Below are positions 11,142 through 22,037 of a stretch of 64,000 nucleotides of DNA, one piece after another. The stretch's first letter is position 1; each line of letters starts with the position of its first letter. Source of the stretch: Multifurca ochricompacta (taxonomy: Eukaryota; Basidiomycota; Agaricomycetes; Russulales; Russulaceae); the NCBI GenBank assembly GCA_022496185.1, contig WTXG01000072.1, positions 62,001-126,000 of the forward strand, written 5' to 3'. The translations under genes and the position numbers were made by a program. Under the pieces are notes generated by a model, which saw only the letters and a program-made list of their open reading frames with translations, did no database searches and was not told the origin of the DNA.

Positions 11142-11729
11142 TGTTACGAACCCCGTCTCTCCCAGTCTTTTTCTTCCTACCCAACGACGACCCCTCCCTG
11201 CCACCTACCCTTCACTATCAGATCACGTCTCCATCGTGGGATCCATCATGTGCCTTGCTTCCTTCCCCATGATTTGCTTTGAACTTGTTGACTCGCTGTT
11301 TACTTATGTTTGACCTTCCATCTCTTATCTTGTTATCGCCTTATCTTTACGTCCAGACACTTACTTAATACCCTATCAGAAGCTCGACTTTACGCCGTCC
11401 GCTTCCGTATATTTGGGCCCACCTGACTCTGCTATCTTATCTATAGACGCCCACTCGATTACGTATATAAGCTCGCTGTAACTACACTGTAGACCTCAGA
11501 CTCGACTTATTGAATACATCGGTGCTTGTCTTCTGGACTTCCCTTTGTCTCCTGAAGATTACTAGTCTCAGTGTTTCTGACACTTTCCGTTCACCATCGT
11601 CTTGGAGTACAGCCTTCTTGACTTTGACTCATCATACTCAACTCCAAGGGATCCGATTGATCCCTTATCTGAATCCACGAATCGCGCTGTCACACAAGTC
11701 GTGTGGAACGTCCCGCACTGGACGTAACA
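11142..11729 (+). repeat. Solo LTR (Gypsy family) in LINE-1 RT
   Basis: 588 bp, TGTTACGAACCCC to GGACGTAACA, with terminal inverted repeats TGTTACG/CGTAACA and target duplication GGGTG at 11137-11141 and 11730-11734. It splits the LINE-1 RT domain after the FDHVHP stretch. It is related to the LTRs of Gypsy A-D and to the solo LTR at 49182. No internal region remains, so LTR-LTR recombination is the likely origin. Confidence 0.9.
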
Positions 11730-12068
11730 GGGTGGACATGATCGAAGAAACCCAAGACATCAAAGAGCACCATCCCACAGACCATGCCTGAGGCCTGGAC
11801 GCAGGTGATATCATGCACCAATGACAAAGTGGAGTCGAGGCAGCACGAGTTGGAATGTGTGCCGAACTGGGTCGAAGGGAGGGTCGCAAAGCAATCAATG
11901 TCAGAGGTGAGGTGCTTGGCAAGGGACTTGTCAAGCAGTTTCCCCATCGTCTCCAGTAGGGAGATTGGCCTGTGGGCTTTAGCAAAGCTGTAGTCAGGTT
12001 GGGCTGGCTTAGGGAGGACTACCATGAGGGCATGTTTCCAGGCAGAAGGTGTTGAACAATCATGCTGC

Positions 12069-12508
12069 TGGTTATACTGACTGCGGTTAGTAGCGGGTTA
12101 GGCTAAAAGACAAGTTAAACTTCAGAGGAAGAAGAACTCTATAATACTATACTACTGACCTAAAAGACAAGTTAACTACGCAGAGAATGTTAGTCAAAGG
12201 AAAAGTAAATAGTAAAGTAAAGACGACTTACACTTCAGAGGAAGAAGAACTCTGAAGTGTAGAGGACAAAACAGACACCCTTATATACCCATAGGGGCCA
12301 GGGGAAATGGTCTGTGCGCACTGGGAATAAGTCCACAAGTGCCGGACAATTAACAGAGAGGGATAAAGGCCATTGGCCAAGGAGATATCACATGCTTACT
12401 GCGCATTACTAAGTCCATCACTAATCAGCTGAGTAAGAAGGGAAAGAAGTGTAATAAAGATAACATAAAAAGTCCGATACTCCGAAATCTAATCTAATCT
12501 AATGTACA
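12069..12508 (-). repeat. Solo LTR of another family in LINE-1 ORF2
   Basis: About 440 bp. On the minus strand it runs from TGTACATTAG to AGTATAACCA, flanked by TCAGC/GCAGC, a 4-of-5 target duplication. It contains a TATATAAG box and a near-duplicated segment (ACTTCAGAGGAAGAAGAACTCT occurs at about 12118 and 12235 on the plus strand). It separates the LINE-1 endonuclease/linker from the RT domain. It is unlike the Gypsy A-D LTRs in sequence. Confidence 0.7.
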
Positions 12509-14047
12509 GCTGAAGCGAACCTTAGATGCCTGAAGCATCTCCAGACACGTCCTGTGTCAACAGAAGGGACATGACCGAGTAGAACAGAGGCATTGAACAG
12601 TGCTGTGATATGGTCATTGAGCACAGGCCAGCCCCATTTGAGGACCCACCAGTTGACTTTGGAAAAGCCAGGGGCAGACTTTGATGAGGTTTTGTGGAGA
12701 AGGTCAGCAATCTCATCAGAAGAGAAAGGAACCCAATCCCGCGTGGGGAATTGGGGCAGGTTGTCCTCAAATGATGTAGGCACTGGTGTTGACTCGGAGC
12801 CAAAGAACTGGGCCACAAAGACATCTTCAATGGCCGCATGGTCCCATAGCAGAGGACCAGAGGGCCGTTGGATAGCAGGAACAATGGAGATCTTGCATCC
12901 ATGGCGCCAGGCAGCCACATCCCAGACATCCTGGGTGGCAATGGTGTTGTTGGTCCAGGCATGCTTTGCTTGCTGGATTTCACAGTGAAGGGTGGTGGCT
13001 GCCAAGGCCTTGGCTTCTGGGTCGCGTCTGGAATGGTGTAATTCCATGACACGCTGGGAACAGGCAGGGTTCCACCATTTGGCGTGTTTTGCATGTGGTG
13101 AGGTGGTGACAGCTAGATGGGCATCAGCAGTGGTAGTGATGACGTCAAGAAGCAAGACAGCAAAGTTGTCTACATCAGCCGGCGTAGAGAAGACCAGGAT
13201 GGAAGGTAGGGATAGCTCGAGATGGTTGCGCCAAGCAGTAAGACTGTCATCAGAAATTTTTGTGATGTATGACTTGACAGGTGGCGCCAGAGCTAGATCC
13301 ATAAGTGTGTGCTGCCAAGAGAAGTGGAGTCTGGCATGGTCGGACCCAAGGCTGGCAGCCCAGTCTATTACGCAAGGGGAGAGGGAACCACTGAGCCTAA
13401 GCAGCAGGGAAGCCCAGATGAGATCTAAGACACTGCCTGCGTGGTTGGCTGCATGGCATGTGAGAATTCCAGGAGTCGAGACAAGTTTGAGGCCTTGGTC
13501 AGCTGCCCAGTTGAGGAACATAGGGGCGGAAGGCAAGGTGGGGGTGGTGGAGCCAGGTGGGGCCCAATCCAGGTGGTGGAGGTTGAAATTGCCAGCGATT
13601 ACGGTCAGGACATCATCCAAGTGCAGCACTAGGAGAGTGCAGAGCACCAAAGGGTCGTGGACGTTGTTGTAGAAGGAGACTATCTGCAAGGTCTGAGTGC
13701 CCAGGTGGAGGTCGCCAACCAGACTACAGGGGTGGGCGCAAAGGTCATGCTGTGTTGTAAACTGGGTGGGGAAAGGGGTGTTAGGGTGAGAAGGAAGGAA
13801 CTTTCTCATGTAAATGAGTGTCTTGGCCCTAGAGAGGGTTGGCAATGAGGGGTAAAAGAAATTCCAGCCAGGGTGGGCTGGGGCACCGAGGGTATCCTGA
13901 CTGTTGGGGAGGGAGTCGGAGTGGGAGACCCCAATTCGGCCAAACCAGGGTTCCTGCACTAAAAGAATGTGATCTGTGGAGTTGGAGTTCAGTACGGCAT
14001 GCAGGTTCACATTGCTGTGCTGAATGTTAAGGCTCAGGATGGAGCAC

Positions 14048-16439
14048 TCAGACATGTAAGGCAAAAGGGTCAAGGGAGGGAGTGGGGGACGGGCCAACTG
14101 GGATCAGTTGCCAGAGGGACGTCACCTTTGCAATGAGCTTGACAAGGTCTGGAGCATCGTCAGACATGCGGCGGAGAACCGAATCCGCAGTGGTCCCGCT
14201 ACCACTGATGAGGCAGTCAAGGAAATACAGCTCGATGGCCGCCTCATGGCGGTGCGAGGAATCGAGTAGGAATTGGAGATGTTGCATCCCACAGGTGGTG
14301 AGGTGTTCCCCATTGAAGAGGATAGCTGCCATGCCACCGCGGGTGTGACAGGCAGGTTCTGCAGAAGAGATCAAAGCCTCTGTGTGTTGGCGCAGTGTGG
14401 GTTCAGGGGCAGAAACTGGAGAAGACGTGCCAGTGACTGCAGCCAGAGATGGGGTGAAATCAGAGATAGAAGACATACTTGGAGCCTCCTGAGCAGGAGG
14501 CTGAACAGTCTTCTTAGATGTAGACATGCGCACATCGAGGCATGCCGTAAGCGGTTTAGCTGCAAGTTGGGCAGCAGGGGCAGGTGGGGCTGCGCATTTC
14601 TTTGCACAGTGGGAGACTGGGGTGAAGTCCATGGGGGCAGGCTCTTGTGAGTTGCCTGGGGTTGCACCCAAGACCGGGCTGGGAGCAACCAAAGGACCTG
14701 TCCAGTTAGCCGGGGTATCAGCCAAAGGAGGAGTGGCAAAGGGGCCCCTCTTGGGACACTTGGCAGAGCGGGCATGGTGCCCGGTCTGTCTGCAGAGGAG
14801 ACACTTAAACATGCAGTTGCATTGGCCAGCAACCTGATGCGGACCAGTGCAGCGGACGTTGTGTTCCGCAAACAGGTGAGCACCACCACACTTGTAGCAG
14901 AGGGGCTTGTCCAGTGGTTGGGTGCAAACCCAGAAACCATTGGCATGTTTGAGTTGTTGGGTACGGTGACCCAGTTTGTGGCAGCAGCCACACTGAACAA
15001 GGGTGGGGGCGGGGCCAGCATGAACCAACTGAGCCAGGCGCCCAAACATGTATGCGGGCGTGCACAGAAGGCGCGCAACCTCAGCTTGAGAAAGCCTGTG
15101 AAGGGCGAAGACAACCATCACGTGGGCAGAATGGATGTTGGTGGGCTCTTGTTGCCACCGCGGCAGGGAGGGGAAGAGTGTGTGGGTGAATTGGCCATTG
15201 TGGCGCAACTCAGTTTGCAGGGTTGCAGGGTCAAATATGACCCTGTCTCCCACAGAGACATAGACGTCATGCAATTGGAACCACTCCCAGTTGCGCGTGG
15301 GGACCAGGTGGCCACCTGGGAATTGCTTCACAAGTGCGGGCTCATATGGCAGAAGGGACTGGAGGGGGTGAACTCCAGTGAAAGTAAAGATGAAATTACC
15401 TTCAGAACGTCCGGTGCCGATGGACCAGCAGCCAGAGAGAAGGTGTGGGGCAGAGGGGGCCTGTTTTTGTAGGGCCTGTCAAGCTCCCAGGAGTAGTTGT
15501 GGTGGTGGTGGGAGGCTGCGCAAAAGCGTACCAGCGGGGAGTGGTGGCAGGATCACCGACACTTCCATGATGTGCTCTTGTGCAGGGGCCTGGGTTAGAG
15601 CAGTTGAGGCAGCCTTGGGGGCCGCATGGGGGTTCGGGGCGCCCTGGAGGGTGTGTCCCTGGGCCTTGGTGGCCGCTTGGGCAAATGAGACGGCATGTAA
15701 TTGCTGCGCCATCGTCAAGGGACCAATGACCCTGAAGTTGTTGGGCGGGGTGGCGCCCACAGGACCAGCAGCTGCAGGAGGGCCAGCAGGCTGGGCGGGG
15801 GCGGGGGTCTGGGCAGGGGCGGCAGGCTGGGCGACAGCAGGTCAGGCAGCGGGGGTGCGAGTGGGGGCCGTGGGGGGTCTGGTGGGAGCCCCTCATTCGA
15901 GGCGGTCGATGCGCTCCAACACGAGCGCAAGGGTTGCTGTGATATGATCGAGGGGATCAGTGGGGGAGGCGGTGGGGCCTCTATGTCAGTGGGTACCTCA
16001 GTGAGGTACAAAAGGGAGGAGGACTTAGCTGGAGGGCCCTCAACAGGGCCCATCATCTCTTCCTCGACAGCATGAATAGATGCCATGGTACCGTGGTACA
16101 CGGCATCAAACCCAGAAGGGCCAATGGGGTGGAAGAAGTCTTCCAAAGGTTGGGAGACCACAGGTGGTGAGACTGCCATTGGGGCGATCGGTTGGGTCTC
16201 AGGTACTTCATCATCAGATTGACACGATGAGGTACGGGAGGCCGGGCAGGACGGGTAAGGTGACGCGCAAGAGAGAGAGCAGGTCGGCATCATAGGAGAT
16301 TCCTGACAGGCCTTCTTACGGGACGAGCAGGACTTGGCAGCAGAGTGCGGGGTGCGGTCAATATCAGCCAATGGAGAGATGGCCAAGAGGTCGATTTCAG
16401 CTTGCGCCTTGGTGTGGTGTTCAGCAGAGTAACAGAGTT
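14048..16439 (-). pseudogene. LINE-1 ORF1, central and C-terminal part
   Basis: The C-terminal part is an open frame up to the TGA at 14050-14048. It contains zinc-binding clusters CGCCHKLGH, CYKCGGAH..H..C and CLLCRQTGHH..C, typical of LINE ORF1 RNA-binding proteins, preceded by a conserved-looking EPALVKQFPGG region. Upstream (15.4-16.4 kb) the protein is Pro/Ala-rich and the frame shifts at least twice, so this copy is broken. The ORF1 stop overlaps the ORF2 start (ATGTCTGA, 14055-14048). The segment ends at the inserted LTR at 16440. Confidence 0.72.
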
Positions 16440-17595
16440 TGTTACAACCCCACTCTTTTCCCTTCCTCACACTGAGCCAGCTCCCTTACACCACCCTTGA
16501 CCTTTCCCCTTCACTAGACCACTGTCTCCTGCCCTCTTTGGCCCCTGATCCCTGATGCCCTTGGCTTGTTGCCTTGGGACCTTCCTTGATGCCTGTGGCC
16601 TGTGTGCCCAGGACCCTACCCTGACTCCTGTGACATTGTTCATAGGACTGACCTCCCATGCTGCCATTTACACCTAACCTGCTGGTAGTTAAGCTGCTAC
16701 ACTGTTGGATGTACACCACCCTTCCTTGCTGCCTTGGCTTATGCCTTGGCCACTGCTCCTGACCCTGTCCCTGTGCTTGACACCCATAGGAACCCCTGAC
16801 ATTGTCCCTGCCAATCTGACCAGTCCAGACAACTAGACGACTTTGGCTTGTACTTGACCCTCTGCCAGTCATGTGACTCCTGGCCATGTGACCCTTGGCC
16901 ATGTGATCCTTGACCATGTGATCCCTGACCATGTGACTTTGGACCATGTGATCCCTGACCCTGATCACAGCATCTTCATCTGATCATTTACCCCTTTCTG
17001 ATCACATGGCCCATCTGGCTTATCATTCACTTCTCTGATTCCTGTGGGAGTATTCCCACATCCACCCTGACTCCTGTGGGACCTGTTATCTCCCCATTTA
17101 CCCCTGACCCTGGTGGGAATCCTCCCACACTGATATGACTCCTGTGGGGCTGTCCCACATGATTATGCTTCTGATAAGGCTTATCCTTATCATGGACTAT
17201 ATTTGACATCTTATCTGCTATTGGATGATAAGGACTCTGACCCTGTTCCTGATTAGCTACAAACCAGATCCCCATACAGTATATAAGACCCTGTAGACAG
17301 TTTGTACAACCCTAGATTTGACCTCTTGGGCCTTCAGCCTAGAGATCTTAGACCCCAATACATCAGAAGCCTTTTCCCCCCTTTTCTGCATCCTTGAGAT
17401 CCCTGCAGGGACCCCCATTGCCTCTGGCAATGGGTGTGTACCCTTCCTTTTGAACCCCTCTGCCACTTCCCTTGAGCTCAGTTTGCTTGACGTGCTTCTG
17501 GCACTGCAGCTGAGTCTGATTCCCACTCAACAGCCTTAGGGGATTAGCTCCCTTTGGCTGACTCTTCCCGTCTTTCTCTGTGCTTGGTTATAGCA
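16440..17595 (+). repeat. Long solo LTR (third family) in LINE-1 ORF1
   Basis: About 1.15 kb, from TGTTACAACCCC to a GGTTATAGCA end that imperfectly mirrors it. A TATATAAG box lies at 17280-17287, about 310 bp from the end. No clean target duplication was found, so the right boundary is approximate. The U3 half carries six 15-bp tandem repeats and several CTCCTGTGGGA-type repeats with short palindromes such as TGTGGGAGTATTCCCACA. LINE-1 ORF1 reading resumes on both sides. Confidence 0.65.
16870..16959 (+). repeat. Six 15-bp tandem repeats with CATGTG core
   Basis: CATGTGA begins at 16870, 16885, 16900, 16915, 16930 and 16945, an exact 15-bp period. The unit is CATGTGAYCCYTGRC. It lies in the U3 part of the long solo LTR, about 330 bp upstream of its TATA box, the usual place for enhancer arrays. 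Confidence 0.85.
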
Positions 17596-18153
17596 CAACT
17601 TCCTATCCACCCTGAAGCTAAGAGCCTGGCCCTGTTGAGCCAGGCTTGTTGTAGATCCTGGACCCACAGTGTCGGGTGCCGCAGATGTGGCTGACTAGTG
17701 CTGGACTGATGTCAGTGGACTTGCGCTGACTGGTGCACGTCGCACAGCAACGCCCCGCTGAGCATTACAGAGTTGGAAGGCGGAGACCTCCTGGGAGACC
17801 TCCGCGAACATTTGCGCTTCCAGTTCGGACTGGATGCAGGCACAGGTCTGGTCCCACAGTGCATAGACCTCCGCAGCCATCTCGGTCTTGAGGTTTTGGC
17901 AGAGTTGAAGGTGTAGTTCCTCCATGTAAGCAGGGGTGGCCACCTGGGCCAGCCATTCCACATGGAGATTTGCGCGGAGGGATTCATCGATCTGAGCACT
18001 GAGCTGCTCCAGATGGGTCTGGGCTGAGGATTGACGACCATTGACGAGGTGGTGGAGTTGCGCCACCATGGCCTGGATGTGGGCCAGCAGAGTTTGGGGG
18101 ACTGCAGCCCCTTGTGGCAGTGAAACCGCATTGATAAAGTCGCCGCCCTCATG
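17596..18153 (-). pseudogene. LINE-1 ORF1, middle part
   Basis: From 18153 leftwards the frame starts EGGDFINAV and continues the ORF1 N-terminus found at 48130-48746: after removing Gypsy A and one copy of its 5-bp target duplication, the codons join in frame. The protein is alpha-helical in composition (Gln/Leu/Glu-rich), a possible coiled coil. A stop or shift occurs near 17695, after which coding-like sequence runs to the solo LTR at 17595. Confidence 0.68.
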
Positions 18154-18754
18154 TGTTACAAACCCCGTCTTTACCCGTTTTCTTTTACCTCCCCTCCGAT
18201 GACCCTTCCCTGCCACCTACCCTGCACTATCAGATTACATCTCCATCGTGGGACCCTTCACATGCTCTTCGACCGTCCACATGACCCCTTGACTTGTACT
18301 TGTTTATCTTCCATTGGTCCTTGTTTGTTTCTTATCTTCTTATCTCGTTATCTCTTTATCTCTACGCCCGGACACTTACTTAATTCCCTATCAGTGGAAG
18401 CCAGGCTTTATGCCCTTCACTTTCAGATCTTTGGGCCCACATGACTCCTGTATCTTATCTAGTAGATGCTCGCCTTGTTACGTATATAAGCCTGTCTTAG
18501 CCTACACTGTAGACCCCAGACTTGACTTATTGAATACATCGGTGCTTAGTCTTCTGGACTTTCCCCTTGAACCCAACTTGTCAGCCTCAAGGCTTTTGGC
18601 CTTCTTCCGCTCAACATCATCTTAGGGAACAGCCCCTTTGACATTGACTCTGTCACACGATTACTCCAAGGGACCATATTGGTTTCTTATCTGAAAGACC
18701 ATGAATCCTAGCTGTCACACAAGTCATGCTGTACGTCCCACACCAGACGTAACA
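18154..18754 (+). repeat. Gypsy A 5' LTR
   Basis: TGTTACAAACCCC to GACGTAACA, 601 bp. TATATAAG near 18483; predicted RNA start near 18518 at AGACTTGACTT, where other copies read AGACTCGACTT. Confidence 0.93.
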
Positions 18755-18767
18755 TCAAGTCGAGTCT
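18755..18767 (+). other. Gypsy A self-priming primer site
   Basis: TCAAGTCGAGTCT follows the LTR directly. AAGTCGAGTCT is the exact complement of AGACTCGACTT (47893-47903 in this element's 3' LTR), about 35 nt downstream of the TATA box, where RNA should start. This is the Tf1/sushi self-priming arrangement, not a tRNA site. Confidence 0.75.
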
Positions 18768-18773
18768 CCCAAC

Positions 18774-20256
18774 ATGGCTTCTAGCCGCAGTCAGACCTTA
18801 TTCAAAGAAGAACCCATCGAATGAAGAGACGAGCCTGACCTTTCACAACAAGTATTAGGGTCTGCCGTCTGGAAGGATTTTGAAACCGAGTTCGGGTACT
18901 ACGTCTTCCACAATGGCAAGTACCATCTGGTAGAATACAACAAAGAAAAGAGAGTTTGGTACTGTATCCGATACTTGGACAGCCAACACTCCTGGGTCAC
19001 CACAGGACCCACCCCACCTGAATTTGGACTTGGACCGTGGAGGGAGAATCCCCCAGCCATTGTAATGGACTCTGAACCCAAAGAGTACGTCGAGGAAAAC
19101 AGTGAAGAAGCACTGGTATTAGCATTGTCTACAGCCCCAGTTGCACAAGAAGTTGTCACGTTCGGAGCCCCCGCTTTGACAACCCCCCAGATATAATTAC
19201 AGTCTACCAGTACCATTACCCAACAAAACATGTCCACCATCGCCGCCCAGTTACCCGACCCGGCTCCAGCTCCAACAGTTCAGCCAAACATCCCACCACC
19301 CTCAGGATGACTGTCTGGCATCCTGCTGCAGACGTTCATAGGAGATAGGTCACAAAGCAAAAAGTTCATGCTGGAATTCATGACCTTCAAAAATTTTAAC
19401 CATGATGTTCCCCAAATAATCAACCCTTTCCAACGTGCCAACCTTTTCCTGTCACTCATTAGAGGAGAGGCTGTGGACGACTGGACAATGGAGCAGCTAG
19501 AATGGCTAAATGAACAAGTTGCGAGTGGACGACGAACCACGAGTGAGAATCTTTGGGAGACCATCGCTCAAAGATTCAAGGACACCTTCACTGATGGGCA
19601 GGCCAAGCAGAAGGCGGCCCGAGAGCTAAAAACCCTCAAATGGAAAGAGGGGAATTGGACACCTATGTGGCAAATTCAGAAACCTGGCTAATCGGGCCGG
19701 CTATGACACTGATGAAGAGGCCACGTTGGACCTCTTCTCTAATGGACTGCCCAACCCTTTGGTAAAGAACATTATCCAGTTTCACCATCCACACAACTGG
19801 GACACTTGGGTAGATGCTGCCCGTCGACAGCAGCAGGATTATCTCGACTTCCAAACAAGGTTTGGAGTCGACACGAAGAAAGGAAAGACCCATGACCAGT
19901 GGAAGGCAGCCTTTGGAGTAAAACCCGCACACACCTCGCAGAGGGATCCCAATGCCATGGATACCTCGGCAGATAGGGTCAAAGCCCAGGCTGCGGAAGA
20001 GCAATTGACACTAATGAAAGAAGGGAGGTGCTTTCGCTGCAAAGCACTTGGGCATATGTCCAAGGAGTGTCCGAAGAGGGGAGCTAGAGTAGCCGAAGCC
20101 ACGACTGCTCCTGTCAGCAATAACCCAAACCCGACCACGAAGAAAGTACTGACAAAAGAAGAAAAGGCCCAAGAAATATGGGCTAATATGATGAAAGAAA
20201 GTGAAGAAGTGCGCGCCATTCTGGTGGAAAAGGCGTTTGCAAGAAAGGATTTTTGA
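18774..20256 (+). pseudogene. Gypsy A gag
   Basis: ATG 18774 (MASSRSQTLFKEE). It contains a Ty3/Gypsy Gag core (NPFQRANLFLSLIRGEAVDDW) and a CCHC knuckle CFRCKALGHMSKEC near the end. Broken by TGA/TAA codons (for example at codon 17, where sister copies read CGA) and one frameshift near 19650. It ends at the GGATTTTTGA shared by all copies, where pol continues in the -1 frame. Confidence 0.85.
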
Positions 20257-21420
20257 ACAGCTCAACCCCATCGGCCTGGGCACGAGCCTTACATGTAACC
20301 TCTGTGTATACTAGTCACTTCAAGTCTTTGAAAATATCAGTACATTTCAAGACTGCGCAGAAAACGGCCGACCGAGACATCCTGATAGACTCAGGAGCCA
20401 CTGACAACTTCATCAGCCAGCAAATGGCAAGGACCATGGGTTTGGGGATGCTGGAACTCCCCAACAGAAAAATATCTGGAATATAGATGGGATGGCCAAC
20501 CAAGCGGGGAAGATCACACACTACACCGACCTCAATGTCCAAGTAGGAGAGCAAAATAAAATTATGCGATTCCTTGTCACCAACTTAGGAAATGAGGATA
20601 TGATTCTGGGATATCCTTGGCTGGCCGCATTCGAACCCCAAATAAACTGGAAGGATGCCACCTTGGAAAGCAAATACTATCCTGTACTTATCACTTCCCT
20701 CAGTTATGATTACGCAGCCTGCCATACGGCCATACGAGAAGGAGGGAATGACGAAGAGGAGGACCCATACCATGGATACGTGATGAAGGCATCTGAACTT
20801 GCTCAGAAGGCAATGGAGGGTCAGGAAGAGAAAACCTTTGAAAATACGGTGCTGAGAGAATACCACCGACACTGGAAGGTGTTTTCAGAAGCAGAATTGC
20901 AGTGTTTTCCACCCGTACGACCATGGGACCATGCCATTGATCTTGTACCGGAAGCACCACCAACGATCGACTGCAAGGTTTATCCACTGACCCAAGTGGA
21001 ACAAACCGCACTCACGACATTCCTTGAAGAACACCTAGCAAAGGGATACATCCGCCCATCAAAGTCACAGTATGCCTCGCCCTTCTTCTTCATCAAGAAA
21101 AAGGATGGCAAGCTTCGCCCAGTCCAGGACTATCGAAAGATCAACACTTATACCGTGAAAAATGTCTACCCCCTACTGCTCATTTCAGAACTCATCGACA
21201 CCATGCGAGATAAGTCTCTATTCACCAAAATGGACATCAGATGGGGGTACAACAACATCCGTATCAAGGAAGGAGATCAGTGCAAAGCGGCCTTCAAAAC
21301 CAACCAGGGTTATTTGAGCCGAACGTCATGTTCTTTGGCCTGACCAACTCGCCAGCCACTTTTCAATCAATGATGAACCATATCTTCCGAGATCTCATCC
21401 TCACTGGCGAAGTAGTGGTG
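20253..21420 (+). pseudogene. Gypsy A pol, part 1 (protease, RT N-terminal half)
   Basis: Protease DSGATDNFIS; RT fingers with KKDGKLRPVQDYRKIN and FTKMDIRWGYNN; up to LTGEVVV, where Gypsy B inserted. Two frameshifts (about 20480 and 21310). TGGTG (21416-21420) is repeated after Gypsy B at 36420-36424; the frame then reads on into YMDDILVA. Confidence 0.85.
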
Positions 21421-22018
21421 TGTTACAAACCCCATCATTGCCCATCTTCTTTTACCTCCCCAATGATGATCCTTCCCTGCCACCCACACTACACTACCAG
21501 ATCACGTCTCCATTGTGGGATCCTTCACATGCTCTGCGCCCATCCCCGTGACTTCTTCTTTGTATATGTTGACCCGTTGCTTGCTGCTGTTTGCCTTACT
21601 TATCTTCTTATCTTCCTATCTTCTTATCTTTAAGACCGGACACTTACTTAGTTCCCTATCAGTGGAAGCTTGACTTTACGCCCTCCGCTTCCAGATCTTT
21701 GGGCCCACATGACTTGGTTATCTTATCTAGTAGATGCCCGTCCCTTGACGTATATAAGCCAGCCTTAGTTTACGTTGTAGACCTTAGACTCGACTTATTG
21801 AATACATCGGTGTTCGTCTTCAGGACTTCCCCTTGATCCTAAGGTTCCATTGTCTTGGTGCTTCTGGCATCTTTCCAATTAACATCATCTTGGAGTACAG
21901 CCTCCCAGACTTTGACTTGTCATTCTCATCCTCCAAGGGACCCCATTGGTCTCTTAGCTGACTTCACCCCAAACGCTGTCACACAAGTCGTGTGGAATGT
22001 CCCGCACTGGACGTAACA
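21421..22018 (+). repeat. Gypsy B 5' LTR
   Basis: 598 bp, TGTTACAAACCCC to GACGTAACA; predicted RNA start AGACTCGACTT at 21786-21796. Primer site TCAAGTTGAGTCT follows at 22019, one C-to-T change from the consensus. Confidence 0.92.
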
Positions 22019-22037
22019 TCAAGTTGAGTCTCTCACA

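Larger units (their letters stand above)
8982..14055 (-). pseudogene. LINE-1 ORF2: endonuclease-reverse transcriptase-RNase H
   Basis: Starts with ATG at 14055-14053 (MSECSILSLN) and ends at the TGA at 8984-8982. Without the two solo LTRs inside it the frame is about 1,345 codons. N-terminal APE-type endonuclease: QEPW with Glu 35, GNFNLHH, SDHARLHF. The RT follows, with PKPAQPDY..HRPISLL, a STPQGSP segment and YMDDGLLFA, then a thumb/connection region, an RNase H segment (MDASGETTN.. onward) and a C-terminal Cys/His-rich end (CLCCCDG..HVALDCP). Premature TGAs at about 10428, 10343 and 9141 sit where CGA (Arg) is expected. The true end was set by comparison with LINE-2, which shares the last residues (RPREP then stop). 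Confidence 0.83.

Noticed and set aside
16486..16968. A 160-residue minus-strand frame with a 5-residue repeat (DHMVx)
   Set aside because: The repeat is simply the translation of the 15-bp DNA array in the LTR; the frame lies wholly inside non-coding LTR sequence.
16440..17595. Counting this LTR as one of the Gypsy A-D family because it also starts TGTTACAA
   Set aside because: Beyond the first dozen bases the sequence, length (about 1.15 kb versus 600 bp) and repeats differ; the shared start reflects common LTR end motifs.
21472..21836. Open frames within the Gypsy LTRs (MPYLSSYLPIFLSLRPDTYLV-type), recurring many times
   Set aside because: They recur only because the LTR recurs; they overlap the TATA box and predicted RNA start, and have no partner outside LTRs.
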